From: Corynebacterium vitaeruminis | Lineage (GTDB): Bacteria > Actinomycetota > Actinomycetes > Mycobacteriales > Mycobacteriaceae | Reading direction: 5' to 3' | Length of the DNA stretch: 64,000 bases | Assembly: GCF_001054325.1 (NCBI RefSeq) | Contig: NZ_JVVM01000022.1 | Coordinates: forward strand, 62,001 to 126,000 | Shown here: positions 43,394 to 52,833 of the stretch, piece by piece | Numbering within the stretch: the first letter of the stretch is position 1 | Layout: each line of letters begins with the position of its first letter | Position numbers and translations under genes: made by a program | Notes under the pieces: generated by a model | Seen by the model: only the letters and a program-made list of their open reading frames with translations | What the model was told of the DNA's origin: nothing | The model's database searches: none

Positions 43394-45625
43394 CTACTTC
43401 TTCAGGGACTCCGGAGCGTTGAAGCGCTCGCCGTGCTTAGCAGCCAACTCTTCGGCGCGCTCGACGAAGCCTGCGACACCGCGGCGCTCCGGGTGAGCTG
43501 CAGCCGGGTCGACAACAGTGGCGCCGTCGTAGTTCTTGATGAACTGGCGAGTACCACCGGTCCAGGCCGGGTAGCCGATACCGAAGATGGAGCCGATGTT
43601 GCCGTCGGCGTCGTGAAGCAGAACGCCCTCGTCGACGCACTTCTGAGTCTCGATGGCCTCGATGAAGAGCATGCGGTCGACCAGCTCCTGCAGGTCGGTG
43701 TCTTCCGGAGCGATCGGGGTGATGTTCAGCTCCTCGCGCAGCTCGTTGAACAGGCCCGGCCAGAGACCGGAGCGCTTGCCGTCGACGTACTCGTAGAAGC
43801 CCTTGCCCTCGAGCTTGCCCGGGCGCTCGAACTTGTGCAGCATGGCCTCGACCAGAGCCGGCACGCCGCCCTCGTCCAGGGGCTGACCTGCAGCCTCGGC
43901 GGCAGCGCGGGTCTCGCCAGCGATCTTCTCCATGAGCTTGAGGTTCAGCTCGTCGGCAAGCTGGAGCTGCGGTGCTGGGTAACCAGCCTGGCGGCCAGCG
44001 GCCTCGATGATGGCCGGGTCATAGCCCTCGGCAACCATGCGCAGAGCCTCGTTGATGACGGTGCCGATGACGCGGGAAGTGTAGAAGCCGCGAGAGTCGG
44101 TGACGACAATCGGAATCTTGCGGATCGCAACAGCGAAGTCCAGCGAAGCGGCGAGGATAGCTGGGTCGGTGTTGTCGCCGGAGATGATCTCGATCAGCTG
44201 CATCTTGTCCACCGGGGAGAAGAAGTGCAGGCCGATGAAGTCCTTCTCACGCTTGACGTGGGAAGCCAGCTCGGTAATCGGCAGGGTGGAGGTGTTGGAG
44301 CCCAGGATGCAGGTCTCCGGAACTGCGGCCTCGATCTCGGCGTGAACCTTGTGCTTGAGGTCGGTGTTCTCGAAGACGGCCTCGATGACCAGGTCGACGT
44401 CGGACAGGTCATCGTAGGATTCGGTCGGCTTGATGCGGTTCAGCAGTGCTGCGGACTTCTCCTCAGTGGTGCGACCGCGCTTGAGAGCCTTGGCCTCCAG
44501 ACCCTCGGAGTAGGCCTTGCCGCGCTCGGCGTTCTCCAGGGAAATGTCCTTCAGGACAACTTCCATGCCAGCCTTTGCACACACGTATGCAATACCTGCG
44601 CCCATCATGCCGGCGCCGACAACGGCAACCTTCTTGAACTCGCGCTTCGGGTACGGGGTGCCGTCAGCTTGCAGCGGACGGGAGCCGCCGCCCTGAGCGT
44701 GGTTGAGGTCGAAGAAGAACGCCTGCATCATGTTCTTCGACTGGGTACCGGTGACCAGCTCGGTGAAGTAGCGGGACTCGATACGCAGTGCGGTGTCGAT
44801 GTCGACCTGAGAGCCCTCGATGGCAGCCTGCATAGCAAGGCGCGGAGCCTTCATCGGGGAGCCCTTGAGCTGCTTGGTCAGGTTTGCCGGGAAGGACGGC
44901 AGGTTCATTGCGAACTTAGGAGTCTTCGGGTCGCCACCCGGGATCTTGAAGCCCTTCTCGTCCCACGGCTGTGCTGCCTTGGCATCTTCGCTGGTCAGCC
45001 ATGCACGAGCAGTGTCGATGAGCTGCTCCGGAGCAACAACCTCGTCAACGAGGCCAGCTGCGAGAGCCTTGCCCGGGTTCATCTGCGCGCCGGTCAGAAT
45101 GACCTTCATCAGCGCGTCCTGAATGCCCAGCATGCGAACGACGCGGGAGACGCCGCCGCCACCCGGCAGCAGGCCGAGGGTGACCTCCGGCAGGCCAATC
45201 TTGGAACCGCGGGCATCGGCAGCAACGCGGTGGTTAGCAGCCAGTGCGACCTCGAGGCCGCCGCCCAGTGCTGCGCCGTTGATGGCAGCAACAATCGGCA
45301 CCGGGAGCTTCTCCAGGCGACGCAGGGAAGCCTTCATGTCCTCGACCATGTTGAACATGTCAGCTGCATCGTCCTCAGTGGCCTTGGACATCTGCTTGAT
45401 GTCGCCGCCTGCGAAGAAAGTCTTCTTCGCAGAGGTGATGATAATGCCCTTGATGGAGGTCTCAGAGCCGTCGCCAATTTCGTTTTCCAGGCGCTCCACG
45501 GTGGCGCGGATGTCGTCCTGGAAGGTCTGGTTCATGGTGTTGACCGGTGCATTCGGGTCATCCATGGTGAGGGTGACGATTCCGGCGTCGTCCTGATCCC
45601 ACCGGAACATGTTATCTGTGCTCAT
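43394..45625 (-). CDS. fadB: Bifunctional enoyl-CoA hydratase / 3-hydroxyacyl-CoA dehydrogenase
   Basis: A 743-aa beta-oxidation multienzyme. The N-terminal crotonase domain (about 1-190) has FFAGGDIKQ and NGAALGGGLEVALA, the oxyanion-hole segments. The 3-hydroxyacyl-CoA dehydrogenase part starts with an NAD-binding fold VAVVGAGMMGAGIA (about 333) and includes IGLHFFSPVDKM with the catalytic His, then two C-terminal HAD_C domains. Length fits the actinobacterial FadB/FadJ type. It forms a two-gene unit with the thiolase upstream (74-bp gap). Confidence 0.95.
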   Translation of the reverse strand: MSTDNMFRWDQDDAGIVTLTMDDPNAPVNTMNQTFQDDIRATVERLENEIGDGSETSIKGIIITSAKKTFFAGGDIKQMSKATEDDAADMFNMVEDMKASLRRLEKLPVPIVAAINGAALGGGLEVALAANHRVAADARGSKIGLPEVTLGLLPGGGGVSRVVRMLGIQDALMKVILTGAQMNPGKALAAGLVDEVVAPEQLIDTARAWLTSEDAKAAQPWDEKGFKIPGGDPKTPKFAMNLPSFPANLTKQLKGSPMKAPRLAMQAAIEGSQVDIDTALRIESRYFTELVTGTQSKNMMQAFFFDLNHAQGGGSRPLQADGTPYPKREFKKVAVVGAGMMGAGIAYVCAKAGMEVVLKDISLENAERGKAYSEGLEAKALKRGRTTEEKSAALLNRIKPTESYDDLSDVDLVIEAVFENTDLKHKVHAEIEAAVPETCILGSNTSTLPITELASHVKREKDFIGLHFFSPVDKMQLIEIISGDNTDPAILAASLDFAVAIRKIPIVVTDSRGFYTSRVIGTVINEALRMVAEGYDPAIIEAAGRQAGYPAPQLQLADELNLKLMEKIAGETRAAAEAAGQPLDEGGVPALVEAMLHKFERPGKLEGKGFYEYVDGKRSGLWPGLFNELREELNITPIAPEDTDLQELVDRMLFIEAIETQKCVDEGVLLHDADGNIGSIFGIGYPAWTGGTRQFIKNYDGATVVDPAAAHPERRGVAGFVERAEELAAKHGERFNAPESLKK

Positions 45626-45699
45626 AAATCAGTCAGTCCTTTGTGGTTATCGCGGTGTGACCGCGGTAATTGTCGCTGTGAGTTTCGTTCCGGTTTGCT

Positions 45700-46935
45700 T
45701 TAGACGCGCTCGATGATGGTTGCAACACCCATGCCGCCAGCCACGCAGAGCGAGATGAGGGCGTAGCGGCCACCGGTGCGGTGCAGCTCGTCGATTGCGG
45801 CGCCGGTGATCATGGCACCGGTTGCACCCAGCGGGTGACCCATGGCCATTGCGCCACCGTTGATGTTGAGCTTGTCGTAGTCGATGCCCAGGTTCTGCTG
45901 AGCGTGCTTGACGACGGCGGCAAACGCCTCGTTGATTTCCCACACGTCGATATCGTCGACGGTCAGGTTTGCCTTGGCCAGTGCCTCGCGGACAGCCGGC
46001 TCGATGCCGGTCAGCATGATGGTCGGCTCGACACCATTGACTGCGGTGGCGACAACGCGTGCGCGTGGGGTGAGCCCCATGTCAGCGCCGGCCTTCTCAG
46101 AACCAACCAGGGTCAGTGCAGCGCCGTCGACGATGCCGGAGGAGTTACCTGCGTGGTGGACGTGGTTGATGCGCTCGAGCTGCGGGTACTTCTTCAGAGC
46201 AACTGCGTCGAAGCCGCCCTGCTCGCCCATCATGGTGAAGGCTGCGCGCAGGCCGGAGAGGGACTCTGCGGAGACGCCTTCGCGAATGGTTTCATCGCGG
46301 TCGAGGATGGTCAGACCGTTAGCGTCCTTGACTGGGACGACCGAGCGGTCGAAGCGACCCTCAGACCATGCCTTTGCAGCACGAGCGTGGGAGAGTGCTG
46401 CCATCTCGTCGAGGGACTCGCGGTCAAAGCCGTCGAGCGATGCGATCAGGTCAGCGGAGATACCCTGCGGGACGAAGTCGGTCGCGAACGAGACCTGTGC
46501 GTCCATTGCCATTGCGCCACCGTCGGACATCATTGGCACGCGGGACATGGACTCCACGCCACCGGCGAGAACGAGCTCGTCCATGCCGGAGCGGACCTTC
46601 TGAGCAGCCAGGTTGATGGCGGAGAGGCCGGAAGCGCAGAAGCGGTTGATCTGGACACCGCCAGTGCGGTACGGCAGACCTGCGGTGAGTGCTGCGGTAC
46701 GGGCAATATCCGCACCCTGGTCGCCGACTGGGCTGACGCAGCCCACGATGAGGTCGCTGATGCGCTCTTCGTCCAGGTCAGGGAAACGATTGCGGATTTC
46801 GTCGATGAGGCCGACGAGAAGCGATACCGGGCGTACCTCGTGGAGGGAGCCGTCCTTCTTGCCCTTGCCGCGCGGGGTGCGAATTGCCTCGTAGATGAAG
46901 GCTTCGCCGCCCGGCTGAATGGTGGCGGAAGTCAT
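45700..46935 (-). CDS. fadA: Acetyl-CoA C-acyltransferase (thiolase)
   Basis: A 411-aa thiolase, the last step of beta-oxidation. The acyl-accepting Cys100 lies in INRFCASGL, and [10 protein letters not shown] follows. The His is in [18 protein letters not shown] and the second Cys in [11 protein letters not shown] near the C-terminus. GTGAGG lies before the ATG on the minus strand. Pairing with FadB implies fatty-acid degradation rather than biosynthetic acetoacetyl-CoA formation. Confidence 0.94.
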   Translation of the reverse strand: MTSATIQPGGEAFIYEAIRTPRGKGKKDGSLHEVRPVSLLVGLIDEIRNRFPDLDEERISDLIVGCVSPVGDQGADIARTAALTAGLPYRTGGVQINRFCASGLSAINLAAQKVRSGMDELVLAGGVESMSRVPMMSDGGAMAMDAQVSFATDFVPQGISADLIASLDGFDRESLDEMAALSHARAAKAWSEGRFDRSVVPVKDANGLTILDRDETIREGVSAESLSGLRAAFTMMGEQGGFDAVALKKYPQLERINHVHHAGNSSGIVDGAALTLVGSEKAGADMGLTPRARVVATAVNGVEPTIMLTGIEPAVREALAKANLTVDDIDVWEINEAFAAVVKHAQQNLGIDYDKLNINGGAMAMGHPLGATGAMITGAAIDELHRTGGRYALISLCVAGGMGVATIIERV

Positions 46936-47237
46936 GTGTTTTTACCTCACAGATTCGTCGTAAAGTGTCGTGCGTCACTCTATAACGAAAGGCGGACTGG
47001 CGGGGGTGATTTGAGGGGTGTTGTAGGGAAAAGCGGCCAACCGCACCATTTCACCTGCGGTTATGGGAGAAACCGGGGGTAATTACATAAGTAGTTTTGG
47101 ATGGTGGGGTCGGTCTGTCATGTGTCCCGGATAGATCTCATTCTCTACACGCGCGGAGATATCTCCGTTAGGTTTAGAACCTCGATACCGCATAGCAAAA
47201 TCTGTTTCAAGTGTGAACTCAAGCAATTGGAGCTGCG
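46936..47237. other. Gap upstream of fadA
   Basis: About 300 bp, AT-richer toward its right half. A -10-like TATAGA for fadA is readable on the minus strand near 46980. A 71-codon open frame on the minus strand (47083-47298) has no ribosome-binding site or recognised product. Confidence 0.3.
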
Positions 47238-47384
47238 ATGAAAGTTTTGAAAGATCAGTACGATATTGCTGTCGGCGGCAGTGCGTATATCCGAACAACA
47301 GAAGGGGAGTGGGTCATCCCTGCTACAGGTGAGGAATATACGATAGAAGAGCTAGAAGCCCTGGATTCAGAATTCAACGCATAA
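47238..47384 (+). CDS. Possible small acidic protein, 48 aa
   Basis: A short open frame, ATG 47238 to TAA 47382-47384, with GGAG about 5 nt upstream. The product is acidic (MKVLKDQYDIAVGG at the start, EEYTIEELEALDSEFNA at the end), with no signal or membrane segment. Codons are AT-rich compared with its neighbours, so it may be acquired or a remnant. No family recognised; it could also be non-coding. Confidence 0.35.
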   Translation: MKVLKDQYDIAVGGSAYIRTTEGEWVIPATGEEYTIEELEALDSEFNA

Positions 47385-47442
47385 CACGGATATGAATCGG
47401 CTTGGAGAGATGTTCGCTCGAATCTCTGCGCTAGGTCACCCC

Positions 47443-48315
47443 TTATCGCTTCCGCAGCACCAGCACCAGGTTCGACACCGCGAACTCGCGCAGCCCCGGC
47501 ACGTGCACCATCCACCAGGCCCACCACGGGTGGTAGCGCGGGAAAGCGGCCAGCAGTTCGCAGTCACCAGCCTCCGCCGCAGCGCGCGCCCACTTCAACC
47601 CTTCACCGCAACCGACCTTGAACAGCGACTCGCCAAAGTAGTTCTTCGGCCGCTTGCCGTGCTTCTTCTCATACATGCGCCGCGCGCGGTCGCCGCCCAG
47701 GTAATGCGTCATCCCCATCTCGTGACCACCGAACGGGCCGTACCAAATGGTGTACGAGTACACGACCAGCCCGCCCGGCTTGGTCACGCGCAGCATTTCC
47801 TCACCCATCGTCCATGGCTCGGGTACGTGCTCGGCAACGTTCGACGAGTACGTCAGGTCAAAAGCATCATCGCGAAAAGGCAGCTCCAGTCCCGATCCGC
47901 GTACCGACGACTCCAGCTTGATACCCGCCGCCGCCATCTCGCCCACATCGGGCTCACAGGTGTAATACTCCACGCCACGCTGGGCAAACGCGCGGCCAAA
48001 GTACCCAGGGCCGCCGCCGACATCAAGGATGCGCTTGCCACGCAGTGCGGTGTTCGTCGTAACGCTTGACGACGTGCCCGCCGGCCCTCCTGCGCCCGCC
48101 GACCCCGCCGCACCATCCGCCCCAGCCGCGATGCCCTCCAGGAGACCGATGGTGTCCTCGGCCAGGTGTCCGTAGAAGATGTCGGGATCGGTTTGCTCGT
48201 ATTTGAAGTCGTTGAGCAGCCCGAATGAGCGCGACAGCGTGGCGAAGCTGCGCAGCTCCCTTAGGGCAGGAGGAACAATAAAATCGGGGAAGCGAAAGCT
48301 GGTCACGTCAATCAA
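47443..48315 (-). CDS. mtrP: SAM-dependent methyltransferase-like protein, MtrP (Rv0224c) type
   Basis: A 290-aa class I methyltransferase fold: motif I ILDVGGGPGYFGRAF (about 96-110), CEPDV for ribose binding, and LPFRDDAFDLTYSSNVAEHVP. An Ala/Gly/Thr-rich loop (about 64-90) is inserted before motif I. Its place beside a divergent GT4 gene repeats M. tuberculosis Rv0224c-Rv0225. The C. glutamicum homologue MtrP affects trehalose-mycolate handling; the reaction here is inferred from order and fold only. Confidence 0.85.
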   Translation of the reverse strand: MIDVTSFRFPDFIVPPALRELRSFATLSRSFGLLNDFKYEQTDPDIFYGHLAEDTIGLLEGIAAGADGAAGSAGAGGPAGTSSSVTTNTALRGKRILDVGGGPGYFGRAFAQRGVEYYTCEPDVGEMAAAGIKLESSVRGSGLELPFRDDAFDLTYSSNVAEHVPEPWTMGEEMLRVTKPGGLVVYSYTIWYGPFGGHEMGMTHYLGGDRARRMYEKKHGKRPKNYFGESLFKVGCGEGLKWARAAAEAGDCELLAAFPRYHPWWAWWMVHVPGLREFAVSNLVLVLRKR

Positions 48316-48399
48316 TCTAATGGACTAGATGGGCTGTGGAACATGGATTTGAGCTAAAGCGGCAAAGAAAGCGCCACCGAGCGTTAAGCTCATATTGTT

Positions 48400-49578
48400 A
48401 TGAAAATCTTACTGTTGTGTTGGCGTGACACTGGCCACCCCGAAGGTGGAGGCAGTGAGCGCTATTTGGAACGCGTTGCGGGTTACCTTGCCAGCCAAGG
48501 CCACACCGTGGTGTTCCGCACGGCCAGCTACCCAGGCGCACCGGCACTGTCGCGTCGTGACGGAGTGACTTTCTCCCGCGCCGGTGGAGATTTTTCCGTC
48601 TACGTGCGCTCTTGGACCGCGATGCTGGGGGCTAGATTTGGCGTCGGGCCAATTGCCAAGGTGCTTGGTGGCAAGCCCGATGTCGTGGTTGATACCCAAA
48701 ATGGCGTCCCCTTTTTCGCTCGGATTTTCTCCGGCGCGCCGACGGTGTTGCTGACACATCACTGCCACCGCGAGCAGTGGCCAGTGGCGGGCCCGATTAT
48801 CAGCAAGCTTGGGTGGTTCATCGAATCGCGGTTGTCGCCGATGATTCACCGTCGCTGCCGCTACATCACTGTTTCCGAGCCAAGTGCCGCTGAGCTGGAA
48901 GAACTCGGAGTGTCTCCGGGGCGAATTGCGGTGATTCGCAATGGAGTGGACCCGATTCCGCAAGAGGTGCAGTCAACCGAAATCATGGCTGACCTGTCCG
49001 AGTGCGACGGCCCAGCACCCCATCTGGTGACGCTGTCGCGGCTGGTTCCGCATAAGCAGATCGAGCACGCCATCGACGTGCTCGCGGATCTCGTTCAGGA
49101 TCGCCCAGGTGCGATTCTCGATGTCATTGGCTCGGGCTGGTGGCACGACAATCTCGTGGAATATGCCCGTGACAAGGGTGTATCTGACCACGTCGTCTTC
49201 CACGGGCAGGTCACCGAGGCGGATAAACATCGCATCCTCTCCCGGGCGTGCCTGCACCTGATGCCGTCCCGCAAGGAGGGGTGGGGGCTCGCCGTCATTG
49301 AATCGGCGCAGCACGGCGTGCCGACGGTCGGTTACCGTTCCTCGGCGGGCTTGCGCGATTCGGTCAACGACGGTGAAACTGGCCTGCTGGCCAGCGATGA
49401 AGCTGATCTAATTACCAAGACACGACAGATTCTCGATGACGGTGAACTGCATTGCGCAATGTCCAAGGCCTGTGTCGCGCGTGCTGCGGAATTTGGCTGG
49501 GATAAAACTGGAGAGGCGGTCCTGAAAGTCTTGGAGAACCCAACTCTGGACAAGCTGCTACCTGCGGCGGGGCAGTAG
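48400..49578 (+). CDS. GT4-family glycosyltransferase (Rv0225-like)
   Basis: A 392-aa GT-B fold glycosyltransferase. The N-terminal part has the glycine loop HPEGGGSERYLERVAGYLASQGH. The donor-binding domain contains TLSRLVPHKQIEHAID and the E-x7-E motif in PSRKEGWGLAVIESAQHG. No signal peptide, so it acts on the cytoplasmic face. It is divergent from the mtrP-like gene (84-bp gap) and its 3' end overlaps the convergent membrane-protein gene by 21 bp. Donor and acceptor are unknown. Confidence 0.88.
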   Translation: MKILLLCWRDTGHPEGGGSERYLERVAGYLASQGHTVVFRTASYPGAPALSRRDGVTFSRAGGDFSVYVRSWTAMLGARFGVGPIAKVLGGKPDVVVDTQNGVPFFARIFSGAPTVLLTHHCHREQWPVAGPIISKLGWFIESRLSPMIHRRCRYITVSEPSAAELEELGVSPGRIAVIRNGVDPIPQEVQSTEIMADLSECDGPAPHLVTLSRLVPHKQIEHAIDVLADLVQDRPGAILDVIGSGWWHDNLVEYARDKGVSDHVVFHGQVTEADKHRILSRACLHLMPSRKEGWGLAVIESAQHGVPTVGYRSSAGLRDSVNDGETGLLASDEADLITKTRQILDDGELHCAMSKACVARAAEFGWDKTGEAVLKVLENPTLDKLLPAAGQ

Positions 49579-51384
49579 CGCTTCCAGCAGTGCTGCGAGT
49601 AGCCCAGCGAGCAGGCAAAGCGCCCAGATTCCAAAGGTCAACCACGCAGCCGCGTAGGCACCCTGGCTCGGTCGCGTGGTCGGCTTAATAACGCCGGGAA
49701 CATGATATAGCTGCAGGTCAGCGGTGGTATAAACCGGATCCAAAGCTGCCACAATGTCAGCGGAGTCACCGAAATTGCCGGGCGAATTCTCCACAAGGAC
49801 CCAGCCAATGCCCTGGTCTCGAAGGCTCTGGAGGGCTAAATCAACCTCAGCCGGCGACGTCGCACCGCCGAGTAGCGTTCGTTCAACGGTTGTGGCTCCC
49901 TCGCCGGATACTGATTGCCCCGAGACGATCAGCTCGCCAGAGCTCACCACCGGCGCGGGCAAAATCTTCGTAGCCGGATCGAGCACAGGACGCCCATTAA
50001 TGATGCGATAAGAACCGGCAGGAAGAACCGCAACGCTATCGTCGTCAAGCGCGACGACACCGGAAACCGCAGACCACCCCTCCCACGACGGAATGGGGCG
50101 CAGTGGAGCGACATCGGCGGGTAGCGTGGGGACAGCCGCGATGATGATGAGCGCGCTGACCCCAGCAGCCAGCCACTGACCAACATCGGCAGTGGCGCCA
50201 CGCGCGCGGCGCGCCAGGTACTCCGCACCACTAGCGGCGAGAATGACATAGGCGGGGACGGCGAGTGCGATCCACTTCTGGGCATCGCGAAGTAGACCCG
50301 CACCCGGGATATGCTCCAGCGCCCAGCCCATCACCAGAATGCCCGGCGTTGTCGCGGCGAGAGCGACGAGCACAATGCTCACGGCGCCGGCAATCATCAG
50401 ACCCCGCCAGCGCTCCCGCGAATCCCAGACACGACGGAACCCCAGACCCATGAGTACCAAGAGCACCAGCACCATAATCGCTGAAAAACCGGCCTCGCGA
50501 GTTAGCGGCACAGCCTGCTTATTCCAGATGCCACCCAGCCCCAACAGGCTGCCGAGCGTGCCGACGTGAGCCTCTGCTCTGGCCGCAAATGCGGCAGCGC
50601 CAGCCGCATCGGAGGGCCCCGCCGCACTGGGGTTCAGCAAAGATGCGATCAACCACGGCGAGCTGACCGCTACTGTTGTGGTCGCGATCCAGGCGCGATC
50701 GCGGTTATTGCGGGCGGCGACAAGGCCGGTGATACCAGCCAAAAGAGCACCGGTCGGTGTGAGACCCGCTGCGGCAATGACACTGGTGCGCCACAAAGCA
50801 CTGCCCATCTGCGTTGCCAGAACAACTGCTGGAAGTAGCAATACAGCGATGACCAGTGACCACTGCCCCTGCAGTAAGCGCTCGACCACGAACGGGTTCC
50901 AGAGCAGCATCGTCGGTGCAATCAGTTGGCTGACCAAGCTCGGAGTCATTCGAACAAGCCCCGAACCAGGTGTGGCACTGGCGCCGGCGCCAGCGCTGTC
51001 GAGTGTGAGCCTGCGGGCGAGCTCAGCAGCTGCAAGGCCGCCGATTAAGCAGGCGCCAACCATGGCAAAGCGCACCCAATGGCTGGCATCCACAAAGTAG
51101 CCCAGCGCCCACAGGGCAGTGTCCTGCGGAACTGCTCGTGCCGCAGCGGGGCCGAGCCCCAGGGCTGCGTCGGTAAGCGGTGGGTGATTGGGGATGACCA
51201 TGTCGCGCAGCAGAAACATCGGTGCCCCAAAGCGACCCTCATCCGGTGCCTTGTGCGGGATAAAGAGCGGCCAGCACACGGCAGTGGTCAGCATAAGAAT
51301 CCACGACAACACAAAAACCCAGGCGACTCGCTCCGAGTGAGAGCGAGCCGACTGGGTCAAAGTAGTGCGGAAACGTTGCGTCAC
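49558..51384 (-). CDS. Polytopic membrane protein, Rv0226c-like
   Basis: A 608-aa protein with about a dozen membrane helices from residue 25 to 440 and a C-terminal periplasmic part with VVALDDDSVAVLPAGSYRIING and a final helix. GT-C-like organisation is suggested by the many helices and a large extracellular domain, but no catalytic motif is certain. By position it corresponds to Rv0226c between the GT4 and DUF3068 genes. Function is unknown. Confidence 0.78.
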   Translation of the reverse strand: MTQRFRTTLTQSARSHSERVAWVFVLSWILMLTTAVCWPLFIPHKAPDEGRFGAPMFLLRDMVIPNHPPLTDAALGLGPAAARAVPQDTALWALGYFVDASHWVRFAMVGACLIGGLAAAELARRLTLDSAGAGASATPGSGLVRMTPSLVSQLIAPTMLLWNPFVVERLLQGQWSLVIAVLLLPAVVLATQMGSALWRTSVIAAAGLTPTGALLAGITGLVAARNNRDRAWIATTTVAVSSPWLIASLLNPSAAGPSDAAGAAAFAARAEAHVGTLGSLLGLGGIWNKQAVPLTREAGFSAIMVLVLLVLMGLGFRRVWDSRERWRGLMIAGAVSIVLVALAATTPGILVMGWALEHIPGAGLLRDAQKWIALAVPAYVILAASGAEYLARRARGATADVGQWLAAGVSALIIIAAVPTLPADVAPLRPIPSWEGWSAVSGVVALDDDSVAVLPAGSYRIINGRPVLDPATKILPAPVVSSGELIVSGQSVSGEGATTVERTLLGGATSPAEVDLALQSLRDQGIGWVLVENSPGNFGDSADIVAALDPVYTTADLQLYHVPGVIKPTTRPSQGAYAAAWLTFGIWALCLLAGLLAALLEALLPRRR

Positions 51385-51476
51385 GTGCCCTATATTAAAT
51401 TATTTTTAGATTCCCTCAGTGAAACTCGGTGTAAGCGAGTGTCTGAGGAATCCTAGCGGTGCCGTAGCTTGGCCTC

Positions 51477-52637
51477 TTAGGCAGACTTGCTGCGAATACG
51501 GAAGCCAATCACGATCAGGACCAGGCCGAGGATGCCGAGAATCCACGGTGCGACAGTGCCACCGATAGTCAGCGACTTACGTGCGTCCTTCGCGCGGTCC
51601 ATCTGGCGACCCTTGGAGTCTTCGTCCCACTGAGCGGTGTACTTCATTGCGGTACGGTTTTGCTCCTTGGCCTCCTTCTCACGGCCAGCCTTAGAAGCAA
51701 TCTCTTCGGCTTCCTTCTGATCCTTGGCGTAGAACATGAACATCTCTTCAGTACCGTTTACAATCACGCCAGAAGTCGGCTCGACGCGAACAGTACGGAC
51801 GTTGGTGTAGTAACGATCCATCTCGACGTCGTCGTCACCCTCCAGGCCCCACTTGTGAGCCGGGAAGCTCAGGCGCATGGAAGCCAGCGAGGACTTGTCG
51901 GCCTCGGTGAGTTTGCGGCCGTCACGAGTGAAGTGCTCGGTCAGGGACTCGTAGAGGTTCTGCGGCGGAATCGTCATGGAGTACTTGTAGACCTTGACGC
52001 CGTCCTGAGTTTCCTCACCGACGAAGTCGATCTCGAAGTTACGCATCGCCTGGACGTCGTAGTACGGGTAGGACTTCTTCTCAGCGCCAAACGGGAACTG
52101 GTACTGGATGCCCGGACGGGTGAACGTCGGCGGCTTGGTGTCCGAACCGCCCTGCGGTGCGTTAATAGCAACGCTGGAAATCGGGTCATCTACCGGGTAC
52201 GCAGTGCTGCGGTCGACAGTGATGCGGTCAAGGGTCGCATTGATGAGGTTCTTCGGCTCTTCGCGGTCATCGCGCAGCAGAGTGGTACCGACCTGGAGGG
52301 TTGCGATCTTGTCGTCAGCCGGCTCCTCAATCTCTACGTGGCGCTTCGACTGCATAGGAGTCTTGTCGTTGATGAAGCAGTGGATCGGGAGGTCGCGCTT
52401 CTCTTCGTCCGTTTCTGCCTCACAGCGCGGGTCATTCTTGCGGTTTGGTGTTGGCTCATTCTTGCCCAGCTGGCCGGAGTCCAACAGAGTGCCGTCGCGC
52501 ACCTCCGTGATGGTATCGCTCACAGTGTCAAGCGGGATGACCCGGAGGCGCGGCACCAGGAAGGTTGGCAGAAGGACGGCAATGACAATCAATGCAGCAC
52601 CGATAATAATCAGTGCATGTCCGAGAGTTCTCTTCAT
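51477..52637 (-). CDS. DUF3068 membrane protein (Rv0227c / NCgl2760 family)
   Basis: A 386-aa protein with one helix near each end (about 8-28 and 360-382) and a large extracytoplasmic domain between, the DUF3068 layout. Segments: VPRLRVIPLDT, GIQYQFPFGAEKKSYPYYD, YKYSMTIPPQ, and a Glu/Lys-rich stretch before the last helix. The C. glutamicum homologue NCgl2760 is needed for lipomannan maturation and lipoarabinomannan synthesis, so an envelope-glycan role is likely. It lies 93 bp after the Rv0226c-like gene start and is divergent from tmaT. Confidence 0.85.
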   Translation of the reverse strand: MKRTLGHALIIIGAALIVIAVLLPTFLVPRLRVIPLDTVSDTITEVRDGTLLDSGQLGKNEPTPNRKNDPRCEAETDEEKRDLPIHCFINDKTPMQSKRHVEIEEPADDKIATLQVGTTLLRDDREEPKNLINATLDRITVDRSTAYPVDDPISSVAINAPQGGSDTKPPTFTRPGIQYQFPFGAEKKSYPYYDVQAMRNFEIDFVGEETQDGVKVYKYSMTIPPQNLYESLTEHFTRDGRKLTEADKSSLASMRLSFPAHKWGLEGDDDVEMDRYYTNVRTVRVEPTSGVIVNGTEEMFMFYAKDQKEAEEIASKAGREKEAKEQNRTAMKYTAQWDEDSKGRQMDRAKDARKSLTIGGTVAPWILGILGLVLIVIGFRIRSKSA

Positions 52638-52833
52638 CAGCGGATAGTCCTTTAACTGTACGTAACTTTCTGCTGCAAAACCTAGCAGGAAGTTAGGAGC
52701 GTTGTGGTGTGTTTTTTAAAAATAACTTGTCAGGAAAACAAAAGAATTTTGGAAAAACCGGCCTGAACAGGACTTATTTCATAATAAAATACAAGTGATT
52801 TTACTCATTCCGGTCTCCGTGTAAGAAAGTACT

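Noticed and set aside
43382..45703. Very long (773-codon) open frame on the plus strand
   Set aside because: It is exactly antisense to fadB, which has clear domains and active-site motifs. The plus-strand product has Leu/Val/Asp-rich composition typical of a mirror frame in high-GC DNA.
47083..47298. 71-codon minus-strand frame upstream of the mtrP region
   Set aside because: No ribosome-binding site or recognised family; it overlaps the more plausible plus-strand small frame.
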